NCBI GenBank assembly: GCA_934454145.1
Contig: CAKSFT010000002.1
Coordinates: 1 to 64,000 of the forward strand
Direction: 5' to 3'
From: an uncultured Clostridia bacterium
Lineage (GTDB): Bacteria; Bacillota; Clostridia; UBA1381
DNA length: 64,000 nt
The position numbers and the translations under genes were made by a program. The notes below the pieces were generated by a model. That model made no database searches and was not told where the DNA came from. It saw only the letters and a program-made list of their open reading frames with translations. Shown piece after piece: positions 1 to 9,010 of this stretch; position 1 is the stretch's first letter, and the number at the start of each line of letters is the position of its first letter.

Positions 1-1
1 T

Positions 2-77
2 TCCTCAATAGCTCAGTTGGCAGAGCATGCGGCTGTTAACCGCAGGGTCGTTGGTTCGAGCCCAACTTGAGGAGCCA
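2..77 (+). tRNA. tRNA-Asn (GTT anticodon)
   Basis: A complete cloverleaf can be drawn. Acceptor stem 2-8 pairs with 67-73, the discriminator is G74 and CCA is encoded at 75-77. The anticodon stem TGCGG/CCGCA encloses loop CTGTTAA with anticodon GTT. The T-arm is GTTGG-TTCGAGC-CCAAC. The gene lies at the extreme left edge of the window, next to an accessory island. I found no second copy of its 3' end in the window, so use as an integration site is not supported here. Confidence 0.97.
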
Positions 78-84
78 AATGGAT

Positions 85-127
85 AGAACAGGTAATTCGA
101 ACTATTGTTGTTCCAATTACCTGTTCT
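85..127. terminator. Long hairpin downstream of tRNA-Asn
   Basis: An 18-nt arm (85-102) is almost perfectly complementary to 110-127, with a 7-nt loop and a single mismatch. It is followed by TTCTTT. It probably terminates the tRNA transcript, and it also lies 3' of the minus-strand transposase, so it may act in both directions. Confidence 0.7.
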
Positions 128-229
128 TTCTTTATGGAAAAGCCTGTATTATACAGTTTTTTTGTGTTTTATAGTTTGAAAACTAAATGGAACAGATATT
201 TAGAAATAGTTTGATTCTGAGATTGAAAA

Positions 230-1417
230 TCAATGATTTTCAACATTCGAACCACTAATGTCTAAATTACCTTGTTCTAAATGCCTAAGTTTATCGTAAT
301 ATTTGGCTTCAGCTTTGTTCGGTGTCTGGTATCTGATAACAGAGTGAGGTCTTTCATTGTTATAAAAGACCATGTATTTGTTAATACTTCGTTTCAAATC
401 TTCGGCAGTTTTGTATTCGTGACGGTATAATTCTTCCTGTTTGAAATTGCTGAAGAATGATTCACAAACGGAATTATCGTATGGCCTGCCCGGTTTGGAG
501 AATGATTGCTTTACATTTAACTCTTTTAAATAATTCATAAAGGTTTTTGATGCGAAGTTGCTGCCTTGATCGGAATGAAAAAGTAAATCACCTGTAATTT
601 CTCTTGAAGAATAAGCTTGCATAAAAGTTTTCTTTGTGAGTTGAGTGCTGTTTTTCTTAGAAATTTTCCAAGCAACAACTTTGCGGGCAAATAGGTCAAT
701 AACAACACAAATATAATACCGTATTCGATTGTATGTATAGTATGTCACATCGCTCACCCAGACCTCATTCGGACGCGTTACAGTAAATTGTTGATTTAAA
801 ATATTCTCTTTGCGTTTTTGGTTCATTTCATATAAGGCTTTTGCACCGCCACGAATACTGAACCAGCCATTTTCATGCATAATTTTTGATATAGTGGAAA
901 CTCCAACAGAGTATCCTCGGTCATTCATGACTGCAGCAACTTTGCCGGGACCGTAAATCTGGTTGCTTTCGTGATATATTTTCTCAACTACGGGCATCAG
1001 TTCATCTCGTCTCAACTTGTCTTTGGTGTTACCGTGTTTGCCACGAAGTTTGCGGTTGTAATATGTGCCCTTGGACATACATAATGCTGCACAAATGACA
1101 TTTACATTGTAACCCTCTAAAAGTAAATCTTCAATAGCAAAGTATTTTTCATCAATTGAATCGGTAGCTAAGCATGGCGAAGATTGCAAGATTTTTATAA
1201 TGGTTTGACTTCGTTCATACTTACGAGTAAGGTCGTTGTAGTCTTTTAGATTGATTAAATGGTCTTTAATTTTGTGCTTGCGATTATACTCTTTAATCCA
1301 GCGATAAATTGTTGAGCGAGGAATATTAGTATTTTTCTGGATAGAGGACACACTTTCACCAGATAAATAACATTTTAAAATATCATCCTTCTGCTCTTGT
1401 GAATACTTTTGTTTCAT
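230..1417 (-). CDS. IS3-family-like transposase (single ORF, HTH + DDE integrase core)
   Basis: This 395-aa protein has an N-terminal helix-turn-helix of the IS3 OrfA type (about residues 5-45, with the signature IPRSTIYRWIKEY). A HTH_21-like linker follows, then an rve catalytic core. The DDE residues are visible: D in WVSDVTYY (~223), D in HSDQGSN (~283) and E in CESFFSNFK (~318), with the classic ~34-residue spacing between the last two. The start at 1417 is chosen because AAGGAGG lies just upstream on the minus strand; the reading frame stays open about 43 codons further but without a ribosome site. IS3 elements usually use two frameshifted ORFs, whereas this one is a single frame. I could not identify terminal inverted repeats, so the element's boundaries are unknown. 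Confidence 0.9.
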   Translation of the reverse strand: MKQKYSQEQKDDILKCYLSGESVSSIQKNTNIPRSTIYRWIKEYNRKHKIKDHLINLKDYNDLTRKYERSQTIIKILQSSPCLATDSIDEKYFAIEDLLLEGYNVNVICAALCMSKGTYYNRKLRGKHGNTKDKLRRDELMPVVEKIYHESNQIYGPGKVAAVMNDRGYSVGVSTISKIMHENGWFSIRGGAKALYEMNQKRKENILNQQFTVTRPNEVWVSDVTYYTYNRIRYYICVVIDLFARKVVAWKISKKNSTQLTKKTFMQAYSSREITGDLLFHSDQGSNFASKTFMNYLKELNVKQSFSKPGRPYDNSVCESFFSNFKQEELYRHEYKTAEDLKRSINKYMVFYNNERPHSVIRYQTPNKAEAKYYDKLRHLEQGNLDISGSNVENH

Positions 1418-1831
1418 GATAGAAACCTCCTTTAAAGTTAAAATGGTTTCTATTATATCATGAATTCTAAATTGTCTCAAATAGTTGTGAAGGTGTTTTT
1501 GCCGTATTGATTGAAAAATACGGAGAAATATGATATAATAATACATATTTAGTATTTAAGCAGGTTGCAAATTAAATGAATTATAAAGAAGTACCCAAAA
1601 TAGTGCAATTAGAACGCATAAGCTAACCTAAAATTCGGCAAAGATGTTGATGAATTTAATAAAAAGCATTAGCACAATGTAGTATTCCAATCCGAGACAC
1701 AATGAGTCTCGAATTGAGTTTAACTTAGGCATAAGTCCGTAATTGGATTATTAAATCTAAATATAAAATATGCTTGCTGAAGAAGACTTAAAAAAGAAAT
1801 TATATTATATGGATATTAAGGAGTAATACTT
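1418..1831. other. Non-coding gap with a small hairpin, upstream of the STAND gene
   Basis: This gap of about 410 bases holds no gene I can support. It is very AT-rich. Around 1690-1710 there is a CGAGAC/GTCTCG hairpin with a 7-nt loop, and CCAAT/ATTGG segments on either side could form an outer stem. Several short stop-riddled frames suggest decayed coding sequence. AAGGAG at about 1820 serves the next gene. No confident promoter was found. Confidence 0.4.
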
Positions 1832-4800
1832 ATGAAATGGATACATTTATCAGATATACATTTTAACCCTAATTATGAAAATAATAGAATTACAAAGCAA
1901 CTTAGAGAAAAATTAATAAGTTATATAAAAGATAATGAAATTAAAGCAGATGAAATGTTTATTACTGGAGATTTTAGAAACGCTGCAATCGAATGCAGTG
2001 ATGAACAAACGCTTGTGGATAAAACAATAAAATTTATAGAAGATATTGCAAATAGTGTAGGGGTTACTGACCGTACACACATACATATCGTTCCTGGAAA
2101 TCACGATTTAGAGAGATGTACGCTTAATCCGGATTTGGATGAAATTCGTAATAGCTATAATTGTTGCGAAGGGGCATTTCCTCCAGAGGTATATAAGCAA
2201 TTGATTTCTCGATTTGGATTCTATACACATATATATAACAATTTGTACTCTGAAAATGATCCCATTACATTGGGGAATTTGCCACTACACTTATCTAAAT
2301 GTTATAAAGACTATGCATTAGTGTATCTGAACACTGCTATTAGCTGCGGAAACGATAATGATAGAGGAGCGCTTGTAATAGGTAATATAGAACTTTATGA
2401 GCAATTGGAATATATAAAGTCTCAAAATCCGACTCTTCCGATTATCGTATTAGCTCATCATTCTCCAGAGTTATTTAACCCAGAAGAAAAGGATGTAATA
2501 CAAAATATTTTTCTTGATTATAATGTTTTGCTGTATCTTTGTGGAGATGCACATAAAATTTCTTGTAGAAAAATAAATGATGTATTAGAGTATACAACTG
2601 GGTGTATGACATATCAAAGTGATGTGCATATCACTTTTGCTTGCGGAGAATTATTAAATAATAATCATGAAATAAAGTCATATTTTTGGGATTCACACAC
2701 ATTACAATGGGGTATATATGATCAATTTAATCAACATTATAAAAGAATTTCTAAAAAAGAACAAAGTCTAACTTTTCCAGCGCTATTCTCATTGGATGAT
2801 GCATGGTTTGACGAGCAAAATAAAACTCAAATAGCAAATTTAGGACAAAGATACTCGCCGGAAGTAAATGTAGAAACAAATTTAGCACAAGATTTTAATT
2901 ATGTTTCTAAAAATAACTTTTTTAAAAATGAATTTGCTAAAAAATCGGATGCAGTAATTCAAAATTTACATAAAGCAAAAAATGATAAAATTAAATTATT
3001 GGTTCAAAAGTTAACTGATAAAATAACTGGTTTAAATTTATCAATAGAAGCGGAAACAGAATTTAATGAAGTTTCATCATTGGCGGGTGAACTAGTTGAA
3101 ATAATCAAACATGAGATATCTGCAGATAATACAAACGCTAATTATTTACGCTCAATATGTAATGAACTTGAAATGTACATTAAATATTTAAATTCAAATG
3201 ATCTTAAATTGGTAAATAATCCAATATGTATTTTAAGTGGAGATGGAGGAGTTGGAAAATCTCATTTAATCGCAGATACCGTTACTAAACGTAATGTTTT
3301 TCACGAGAAATCTATTTTGCTCTTAGGACAGCATTTTAATAATTCTGATAATCCTTTTGAGCAAATGAAAAAACTTTTAAAAATTGATTGCTCTGTTGAG
3401 GAAATGTTAAGTCAGTTTAATGAAATTGGAAAGCAGCAATCTACGCGTTTAATTATTTTTATTGATGCAATAAATGAAGGTGTCGGAATAACATTTTGGA
3501 AAAAGTATTTACAGGAAATGATAGTAAAAATTCAAAAGTATACATGTATTGGATTAGTACTCTCAGTTAGATCACACTATATAAATTTATTATATAGAGA
3601 CACAAATATAGAGAATATGTCCATTGAAATTAAACATTTGGGATTTGCACTTAATGGTCAAGAGGCTACTAAAAAATACTTTGAATACTATAATATTAAC
3701 TATAATGATGTTCCTTTATCAACGGAAGATTTTCAAAATCCACTATTTTTGAGATTGTTTTGTGAAACATATAAAAACCAATCAATAAATAATAAGAGCA
3801 TTACTTTATCAAATGTTTATTTAGATTACTTAAAAGAAATTAACAAGCGTATAGCTGAAAAATGTATGTATGATGAATTCCTAAATGTTGTTGAGGAAAC
3901 CCTTATGTCTATCGCGAAAGAAAGACATTCTAAAAATAATTCAAGTAATGTAATGTCAATTAAGAGTATAATCAATATAGTGTTTGAAATACAGAATAAA
4001 TATAATATTAAATTATCACTTCTTGATGAGTTGTTAGCCTCGGGTCTTTTAACAAAAGACATATATGATAATGATGAAGAAAAAATACATATAACATTTG
4101 AAAGACTGGAAGATTTTTTGTATTCTGAAATATTAGTAAAATCTATTTCTGAAAAAGATATTAAAGTATTTGCAGACGACAACAAGTATATTTTATATAG
4201 AACTGATTTATTAGAATATTTTTCCGTGCTTCTCTCAGAAAAAACAGAATATGAAATATTCGAAGTATTTCCAGGCAAATTACCAGAAATAAGGAATGCC
4301 TTTATTGGCAGTTTAAAATGGAGACAAGACAGCAACATTACAAGGAGGACATTTGAATTTATAAATAATGAAGTTCTAAAATATAAAGATAGCTTTGAAT
4401 TGTTTGTAGAAACTCTTATTTTACTTTCAACTAAGAAAAATCATTCATTAAATGCAAAACGAACGGTTAAATACATTATGAGTTTTAACATGCCAGATAG
4501 AGATGCTTGCTTTATTTATGCATTTGACAAAGCTTTTCAAGGTGATAGCTCTGTTATTAATGTATTTTTAGATTGGTGTTTTAATATAAAAAATGCGGTT
4601 GATATAGATACTATTAAACTTGCAGCTAAAATGATTCCTGTGTTTTTTATTTCGTCAAACAAGGCATTGAGAGATAAAAGTACAAAAGCGTTAGTAAGTC
4701 TGCTAAACAATAGAACAGATATATTAATAGAAATTCTTGATTATTATAAAGATGCAGATGACCCTTATATTTTAGAACGCTTATATGCGGTTGTGTTTGG

Positions 4801-6364
4801 GTGTATTGTAAGAGAGAGGAATAAAGGGAAAATTAAAAAACTTGCATTAAAAGTTTACGAAAATGTATTTAGTAAAAAAGAAGTATATCCAAACATACTT
4901 CTAAGGGATTATGCAAAAAACACTATTGATTATGCAATCAATGTGTTAGGTTCTTTGAATATTGATATAAGTAAGACTATACCACCATATAATTCTGAAT
5001 TTCCAGTAATTCCAACAGATGAAGAAATAAAGAAATATGAAATAGATTATAATTCGCCGGACTTCAAGGATTATTATTGGAGCCAAAACTCAATACTTTC
5101 ATCTATGAAAGTTGAATATTCAAGAGACGGAAAACCAGGTGGATACGGTGATTTTGGAAGATATGTATTTCAGAATTATTTTAAAGCTTGGAAACAATTA
5201 GAACCTAATGATTTAATGAATATTGCGGTGAAAAAAGTTTTTGATATGGGTTACGATGTGGAAAAACATGGTGAATATGATCGTGCCATAAAAAATTATG
5301 ATCGTTTCCATAAAAACAATGAAAGGATAGGGAAAAAATATCAATGGATTGCGTTATATGAACTTGCTGCACGAGTGGCAGATAATTATAAAATGGAACA
5401 ATATATTGATGAACACGGAAAAAAGATTGAAGCATATTGCGAAGGTTCTTTTGAACCTGAAATACGTAATATTGATCCTACAATTAAATGTCTGTTATTT
5501 AATAAAGGTTTAACATATAGACCTATTCATGAAGAACTATATGATATAGATAATATGAGGAATGATAATTGGATTACTGATTTTTCTGATTTGCCTGACA
5601 TCAACTCTCTTATCCATACTAAAGTTAAAAGAGATAACTTTATTCTTTTAGATGGTTGGTATTCATGGACAGAAGATAAACAACTTGGATTCGAAAAATT
5701 TGAACTGCCTCAGAAAGATATGTGGGTAAATATTAACAGTTATATTGTCAAGAAAGAACATCTTAATGAATATATTAGTAGGCTCAAAGGCAAAAATTTA
5801 ATGGGTCGATGGCTTTCTGAACCAAATGAGTGTTCAGCTTTATTCAACAGAGAATATTACTGGTCGAATGCAAGTGATAATATGAAAAATCCATATTATG
5901 GGGTCAATGAATTTGTAAATATTACTGACAGAGATTCTGAATTTGACGACTTGGAGAAAGTGCTACTCCCTACATTTATTTATTATACAGAAAGACAGGG
6001 TGATGTATTTGAAGAAAGGAACAGTTCGTGGTATAAGCCGTGTGATACTATATTTAATGCTTTAAATTTAAAATATGGAGACCAAGATACTGTGCTATAT
6101 GATGCTAAAGGAAAATTAATTTGCTTTGACAGTCAGGAATTGCTTAATGAAAATATAGGATTTTATTTTGAAAAAGAAACTTTTTTTAATTTCCTGCATC
6201 AGAATGATTATGCGTGCTTTTGGACTATTTTAAGTGAAAAGCGTGTAATTGGCGGTAGATGGGATGCTCAAAATGAATTTGGAAACATTATAAAATCCGG
6301 AGTGATATATATAGATCAAAATAATGAACTAGTCGAAAATATAAACACTTTTATTAATGAGTAA
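1832..6364 (+). CDS. Metallophosphoesterase-STAND/NACHT-like NTPase, candidate antiphage protein
   Basis: This 1510-aa protein begins with a calcineurin-like metallophosphoesterase domain (about 1-270). Its metal motifs are SDIHF (~7-11), TGDF (~45-48), GNHD (~88-91), AHH (~207) and GDAH (~238), the last a variant of the usual GHxH. A P-loop NTPase follows, with Walker A GDGGVGKS (~470-477) and Walker B IIFIDA (~541). Beyond it is a long helical-repeat region (about 800-1100) and a conserved-looking C-terminal domain. An effector at the N-terminus, a central NTPase and C-terminal repeats is the layout of STAND defence proteins such as Avs and bacterial NACHT proteins. The antiphage role is inference from architecture and from the mobile-element context (IS upstream, recombinase downstream). 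It appears to be a single-gene unit, and its composition is more AT-rich than the prophage genes. AAGGAG precedes the ATG. Confidence 0.8.
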   Translation: MKWIHLSDIHFNPNYENNRITKQLREKLISYIKDNEIKADEMFITGDFRNAAIECSDEQTLVDKTIKFIEDIANSVGVTDRTHIHIVPGNHDLERCTLNPDLDEIRNSYNCCEGAFPPEVYKQLISRFGFYTHIYNNLYSENDPITLGNLPLHLSKCYKDYALVYLNTAISCGNDNDRGALVIGNIELYEQLEYIKSQNPTLPIIVLAHHSPELFNPEEKDVIQNIFLDYNVLLYLCGDAHKISCRKINDVLEYTTGCMTYQSDVHITFACGELLNNNHEIKSYFWDSHTLQWGIYDQFNQHYKRISKKEQSLTFPALFSLDDAWFDEQNKTQIANLGQRYSPEVNVETNLAQDFNYVSKNNFFKNEFAKKSDAVIQNLHKAKNDKIKLLVQKLTDKITGLNLSIEAETEFNEVSSLAGELVEIIKHEISADNTNANYLRSICNELEMYIKYLNSNDLKLVNNPICILSGDGGVGKSHLIADTVTKRNVFHEKSILLLGQHFNNSDNPFEQMKKLLKIDCSVEEMLSQFNEIGKQQSTRLIIFIDAINEGVGITFWKKYLQEMIVKIQKYTCIGLVLSVRSHYINLLYRDTNIENMSIEIKHLGFALNGQEATKKYFEYYNINYNDVPLSTEDFQNPLFLRLFCETYKNQSINNKSITLSNVYLDYLKEINKRIAEKCMYDEFLNVVEETLMSIAKERHSKNNSSNVMSIKSIINIVFEIQNKYNIKLSLLDELLASGLLTKDIYDNDEEKIHITFERLEDFLYSEILVKSISEKDIKVFADDNKYILYRTDLLEYFSVLLSEKTEYEIFEVFPGKLPEIRNAFIGSLKWRQDSNITRRTFEFINNEVLKYKDSFELFVETLILLSTKKNHSLNAKRTVKYIMSFNMPDRDACFIYAFDKAFQGDSSVINVFLDWCFNIKNAVDIDTIKLAAKMIPVFFISSNKALRDKSTKALVSLLNNRTDILIEILDYYKDADDPYILERLYAVVFGCIVRERNKGKIKKLALKVYENVFSKKEVYPNILLRDYAKNTIDYAINVLGSLNIDISKTIPPYNSEFPVIPTDEEIKKYEIDYNSPDFKDYYWSQNSILSSMKVEYSRDGKPGGYGDFGRYVFQNYFKAWKQLEPNDLMNIAVKKVFDMGYDVEKHGEYDRAIKNYDRFHKNNERIGKKYQWIALYELAARVADNYKMEQYIDEHGKKIEAYCEGSFEPEIRNIDPTIKCLLFNKGLTYRPIHEELYDIDNMRNDNWITDFSDLPDINSLIHTKVKRDNFILLDGWYSWTEDKQLGFEKFELPQKDMWVNINSYIVKKEHLNEYISRLKGKNLMGRWLSEPNECSALFNREYYWSNASDNMKNPYYGVNEFVNITDRDSEFDDLEKVLLPTFIYYTERQGDVFEERNSSWYKPCDTIFNALNLKYGDQDTVLYDAKGKLICFDSQELLNENIGFYFEKETFFNFLHQNDYACFWTILSEKRVIGGRWDAQNEFGNIIKSGVIYIDQNNELVENINTFINE

Positions 6365-6497
6365 ATTAGTTTGCTAATATAAAACAAGATATCTAAATTG
6401 CTCGGCTTTGTCTCTTTGTAAACGTAGGCGTACGCCTCCACTTCGTTACCACTTTTTGCGATTTTAGAGTGCATCTAAACCGTTCGGCTTTTCCATA

Positions 6498-6574
6498 ATC
6501 AAACGTACTGTTTGATACATGAGAAACCGCTTGATTTCAAGCGGTTTCTGACGTTTCAGGCTCTTTTTGAGCCT
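6498..6574. terminator. Cluster of three hairpins after the STAND gene
   Basis: Three stems follow one another. ATCAAAC/GTTTGAT spans 6498-6516. AGAAACCGCTTGA/TCAAGCGGTTTCT spans 6522-6549. AGGCTC/GAGCCT spans 6558-6574 and is followed by a T-run (ACTTTTTTTG). The last is a good intrinsic terminator for the plus strand. The middle stem is one member of a terminator family repeated in this window near 8476, 9692 and 36757. Confidence 0.7.
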
Positions 6575-6611
6575 TACTTTTTTTGTCTTTTTATTTTGTT
6601 TGAAGGTGAAA

Positions 6612-6631
6612 GTTTACCCCCGGGGGTAAAC
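6612..6631. repeat. Perfect 20-bp palindrome gtttacccccgggggtaaac
   Basis: A perfect C5/G5-centred palindrome sits in an otherwise AT-rich spacer 3' of a serine recombinase. A half-copy (TTTACCCCCGTAAAC) lies about 30 nt downstream. The half-site GGGGGTAAACAA followed by CCGCAAAA recurs at the left edge of the repeat at 36668, so it may be a protein-binding or recombination-related site. Function is unknown. Confidence 0.6.
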
Positions 6632-6721
6632 AAATCCGCAAAATGATGCATAAAAACTCGGATTTTACCCCCGTAAACATTTGTAAAATTTGCACAAATA
6701 CATATCACTGCACAATTTAGC

Positions 6722-7708
6722 CTACTCATCATGAGTTTTGTCGTAATTAGGCTTTTTGGAACTATATTTGTGAGATTTTCTTTTCTTTCCTTCAGAAGTT
6801 ATTTCGATATTTGAACGTCGTAAACGTTCACTTTGTACTTTTTCAAATATTTCTTCATCAATAATAGGAGGGTGGTTATTGTTTGCACAGTATTTCTTAT
6901 GTTCACCATTATTTTTTATTCTTTTGGTATTAGGGAACTCTCTGGAAAAGGTTTTGTAAAGTAAAACATTACTTATATATTTTTCGTTTGTTAAAATATT
7001 TTCTATAGTTTTCTTTGACCATACATCTTTCCCAGTAGGTGATTTAATAGCTTCTTTTTGCAACAATTTTATTATTTGAGTTATACTTGCACCTTCTAAA
7101 TAATAGTCAAATATTTTTTGGACAACTAATGCTTGATGCCATATTACTTCAAGATTACCATCTTTATCATGGCGGTATCCGTAACATGGTCTGTTATAAA
7201 GCTTTGATGTACCATTTTCAATTTGGTTTTTTATTCCCAATTTTATATTTTGACTTCTTGACTCGCTTTCTGCTTGTGCATAAGCTGATAGCAATGAAAT
7301 TATAAATTCATTATTTGGGTCAGAAACTGTCAGATTCTCATTTTCAAAAAAGACTTCAACACCATTTAGTTTGAGTTTTCGTAATACTTCCAAAGTCTCT
7401 ACAGTGTTTCTTCCGAAGCGACTAACTGATTTTGTAATTATTAAGTCAATTTTATTATCCATGCAATCCTGAATCATTCTTTGAAATTCCGCTCTGCCAT
7501 TATTTTTACCTGATTGAACATCTGAATATATATCTACAAGAGTCCATTGCAAATTTTGCTGAACCAATGATTTGAAATAATCAATTTGATTTTCTAAACT
7601 ATTCATTTGTTCGAGATGAGCTGTGCTTACTCTGCAGTAAACAGCTACACGTGTTTTTTTCAAAATAGAATAATCCGGTTTAATTATTTTAACAACTTTA
7701 CGTTCCAT
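6722..7708 (-). CDS. Large serine recombinase (short form, no zinc ribbon)
   Basis: This 328-aa site-specific recombinase has a resolvase catalytic domain with the nucleophile in VYCRVST (Ser ~28) and the SRFGRNT motif. A Recombinase DNA-binding domain follows (GYRHDKDG to the NEKY region). The protein ends in a basic tail and lacks the cysteine zinc ribbon and coiled coil seen in the two recombinases at 32-35 kb. The ATG at 7708 is preferred because AGGTGG lies just upstream; an in-frame GTG sits 12 nt earlier. It is divergent from the Recombinase-domain protein at 7859. It could be the integrase of the island or a cassette-type recombinase; the absent C-terminus may reduce synapsis control. 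Confidence 0.88.
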   Translation of the reverse strand: MERKVVKIIKPDYSILKKTRVAVYCRVSTAHLEQMNSLENQIDYFKSLVQQNLQWTLVDIYSDVQSGKNNGRAEFQRMIQDCMDNKIDLIITKSVSRFGRNTVETLEVLRKLKLNGVEVFFENENLTVSDPNNEFIISLLSAYAQAESESRSQNIKLGIKNQIENGTSKLYNRPCYGYRHDKDGNLEVIWHQALVVQKIFDYYLEGASITQIIKLLQKEAIKSPTGKDVWSKKTIENILTNEKYISNVLLYKTFSREFPNTKRIKNNGEHKKYCANNNHPPIIDEEIFEKVQSERLRRSNIEITSEGKKRKSHKYSSKKPNYDKTHDE

Positions 7709-7799
7709 AATATCCACCACCTAATAAGAGTATATCATAGTAGACTATATTTTACAATATTTGTTTCAAAGTTTGTTTACTTTATTATGGAATTATGAC

Positions 7800-7828
7800 T
7801 TGATAATATATGAAAACAGAGTTAATAT
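7800..7828 (+). promoter_or_regulatory. Sigma-A-type promoter for the Recombinase-domain protein
   Basis: TTGATA at 7800-7805 and TAATAT at 7823-7828 are separated by 17 nt. The predicted transcription start is about 7835. This disfavours the ATG at 7838 as the main start and favours the ATG at 7859. Confidence 0.55.
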
Positions 7829-7858
7829 ACTATAAAAATGAAAGGAACTGTAGCGTTT

Positions 7859-8386
7859 ATGAAGAGAAAAATAGAACAGAGATGCCCAGTGTATAAAACC
7901 AGGGAGGATATAATTGATACATGGTTTTTGGGACTTTCAGATTTGGATAAAAGTGTTGGATTCAAAAATATTTCTAAAGAAGAAGTTGAAAGAGTTGCTG
8001 TTTTTGGGTATGAACTTGACAGAAACAACAGATTGAAAATAAATGATGCCCAAGCGGATATTATCAGGGAAATATATTGGATGTATATTTGGAGTATTCC
8101 TTTAAAGGAAATATGCTGGAAAACTAAAGATGAAAGCAAATACTTTTTCAGTGAGAATGAGTGGACCGAAGAGAAGATTCAAGAAATATTAAATAATGAA
8201 ATATATGCCGGATACAAATTTATTGAAACTTCCGATGGGATAATCCTATATGATTATTGCAAACCGATTATAGATAAGAAAATTTATGTAACAGTACAAA
8301 AAATAGGTGCAGAACAAGAAATGAAACCACAGGAAGAACGACTTGAAAAAGTATGGAAGATTGCAGTGAACTTTATAAAGGAGTAA
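7859..8386 (+). CDS. Stand-alone Recombinase-domain protein lacking the serine catalytic domain
   Basis: This 175-aa protein resembles only the DNA-binding Recombinase domain of large serine recombinases. It has an FGYELDRNNRL-like segment, then helices matching 'eAdiIreIYwmYiwg', then EWTEEKIQEILNNEIYAGY, which matches the 'W....I..iL.N..Y.G' motif of the family. No resolvase domain or catalytic Ser/Arg cluster precedes it. It has its own promoter and runs opposite to the full recombinase at 6722. It may be an accessory or directionality protein, or a decayed recombinase that happens to stay open. The start could also be 7838. The stop codon overlaps the edge of the direct repeat. Confidence 0.65.
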   Translation: MKRKIEQRCPVYKTREDIIDTWFLGLSDLDKSVGFKNISKEEVERVAVFGYELDRNNRLKINDAQADIIREIYWMYIWSIPLKEICWKTKDESKYFFSENEWTEEKIQEILNNEIYAGYKFIETSDGIILYDYCKPIIDKKIYVTVQKIGAEQEMKPQEERLEKVWKIAVNFIKE

Positions 8387-8634
8387 ACAATTTCGCAAAA
8401 TAATCTGTAAATTGCGAAATTGTATTAATTAAATAGCCTACTCGTCTCATAGCGTAACGCTAAAATTAATACAAGAAAAATCGCTTGATTTCAAGCGATT
8501 TTTTGCATTTCAAGCATAATTTTGAGCCTATCAAATTACCAACCAGAAACAGGGGAGTTGCGCTTTATACCCCCTTATACACTATTTGGCAAAATATCGG
8601 TAGTTTGATAATGCTTTGTCCCCCCTTCTTTTAA
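8383..8634. repeat. Direct repeat copy 1 (about 250 bp) flanking the prophage segment
   Basis: This matches 36668-36906. A 63-nt block is identical in the two copies (8448-8510 and 36729-36791), and a second block of about 65 nt starting TTATACCCCC (8565 and 36845) differs at only a few positions. The centre between these blocks is less conserved. The left edge GTAAACAAT-TCGCAAAA is shared too. A terminator hairpin sits inside. No coding capacity is evident. Confidence 0.85.
8476..8503. terminator. Bidirectional terminator hairpin inside repeat copy 1
   Basis: A 13-bp perfect stem AAAAATCGCTTGA/TCAAGCGATTTTT with a 2-nt loop gives T-runs on both strands. It can end the plus-strand gene at 8386 and minus-strand transcripts from 9 kb. 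Confidence 0.85.
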
Positions 8635-8664
8635 TCAAAAAAAGTTTACAAATTCTTGAGAATT

Positions 8665-9009
8665 TCATAATTCGTTTATTTTCTTCTTCTGAATATTGCT
8701 TTGCTGCCTATATTGCAGCGGTGTAATACCAATTTTGTTCTTAAAAACTTTATCAAAATATTTTACGCTCATAAATCCTGACGAGAGCGCTATTTCGGAT
8801 ATGCTGGAATTTGTGTCGGTAAGCATTTTCTCGGACACGCAGATTCTTACATGATTAATATAATTGAAAACGGTTTGTCCGGTAGTTGATTTAAAGAGCT
8901 GGCACAGATAATATTCGTTTGTGTGGATTATATCTTCCGCCAAAGAAAGCGGGTGCATATAGTTCCTGTTTATATATTCCATCGCAGGTATCACTTTTTT
9001 TAACTCTGT
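8665..9009 (-). pseudogene. AraC-family regulator, C-terminal HTH remnant
   Basis: About 110 residues of an AraC DNA-binding domain remain: two HTH units, including the LSLAEDIIHTNEYYLCQLFK-like first helix pair and the GITPLQYR C-terminal signature. The frame reads upstream only to about 9009, where it meets an IS3 transposase fragment. The N-terminal sensory half is therefore missing. An ATG exists at 8994 but no ribosome site supports it. It is most likely a gene broken by IS insertion and later deletion. Confidence 0.8.
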
Positions 9010-9010
9010 A

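Noticed and set aside
2..77. tRNA-Asn as attachment site for the island or prophage
   Set aside because: I saw no repeat of the tRNA 3' end further right in the window, and the recombinases are serine types that seldom use tRNA genes.
1690..1765. Retron-type ncRNA
   Set aside because: No reverse transcriptase is encoded nearby, and the stems are too short for an msr-msd.
3826..4338. Long antisense frame inside the STAND gene
   Set aside because: It is a shadow of the coding frame with Ser/Leu-rich composition and no ribosome site.
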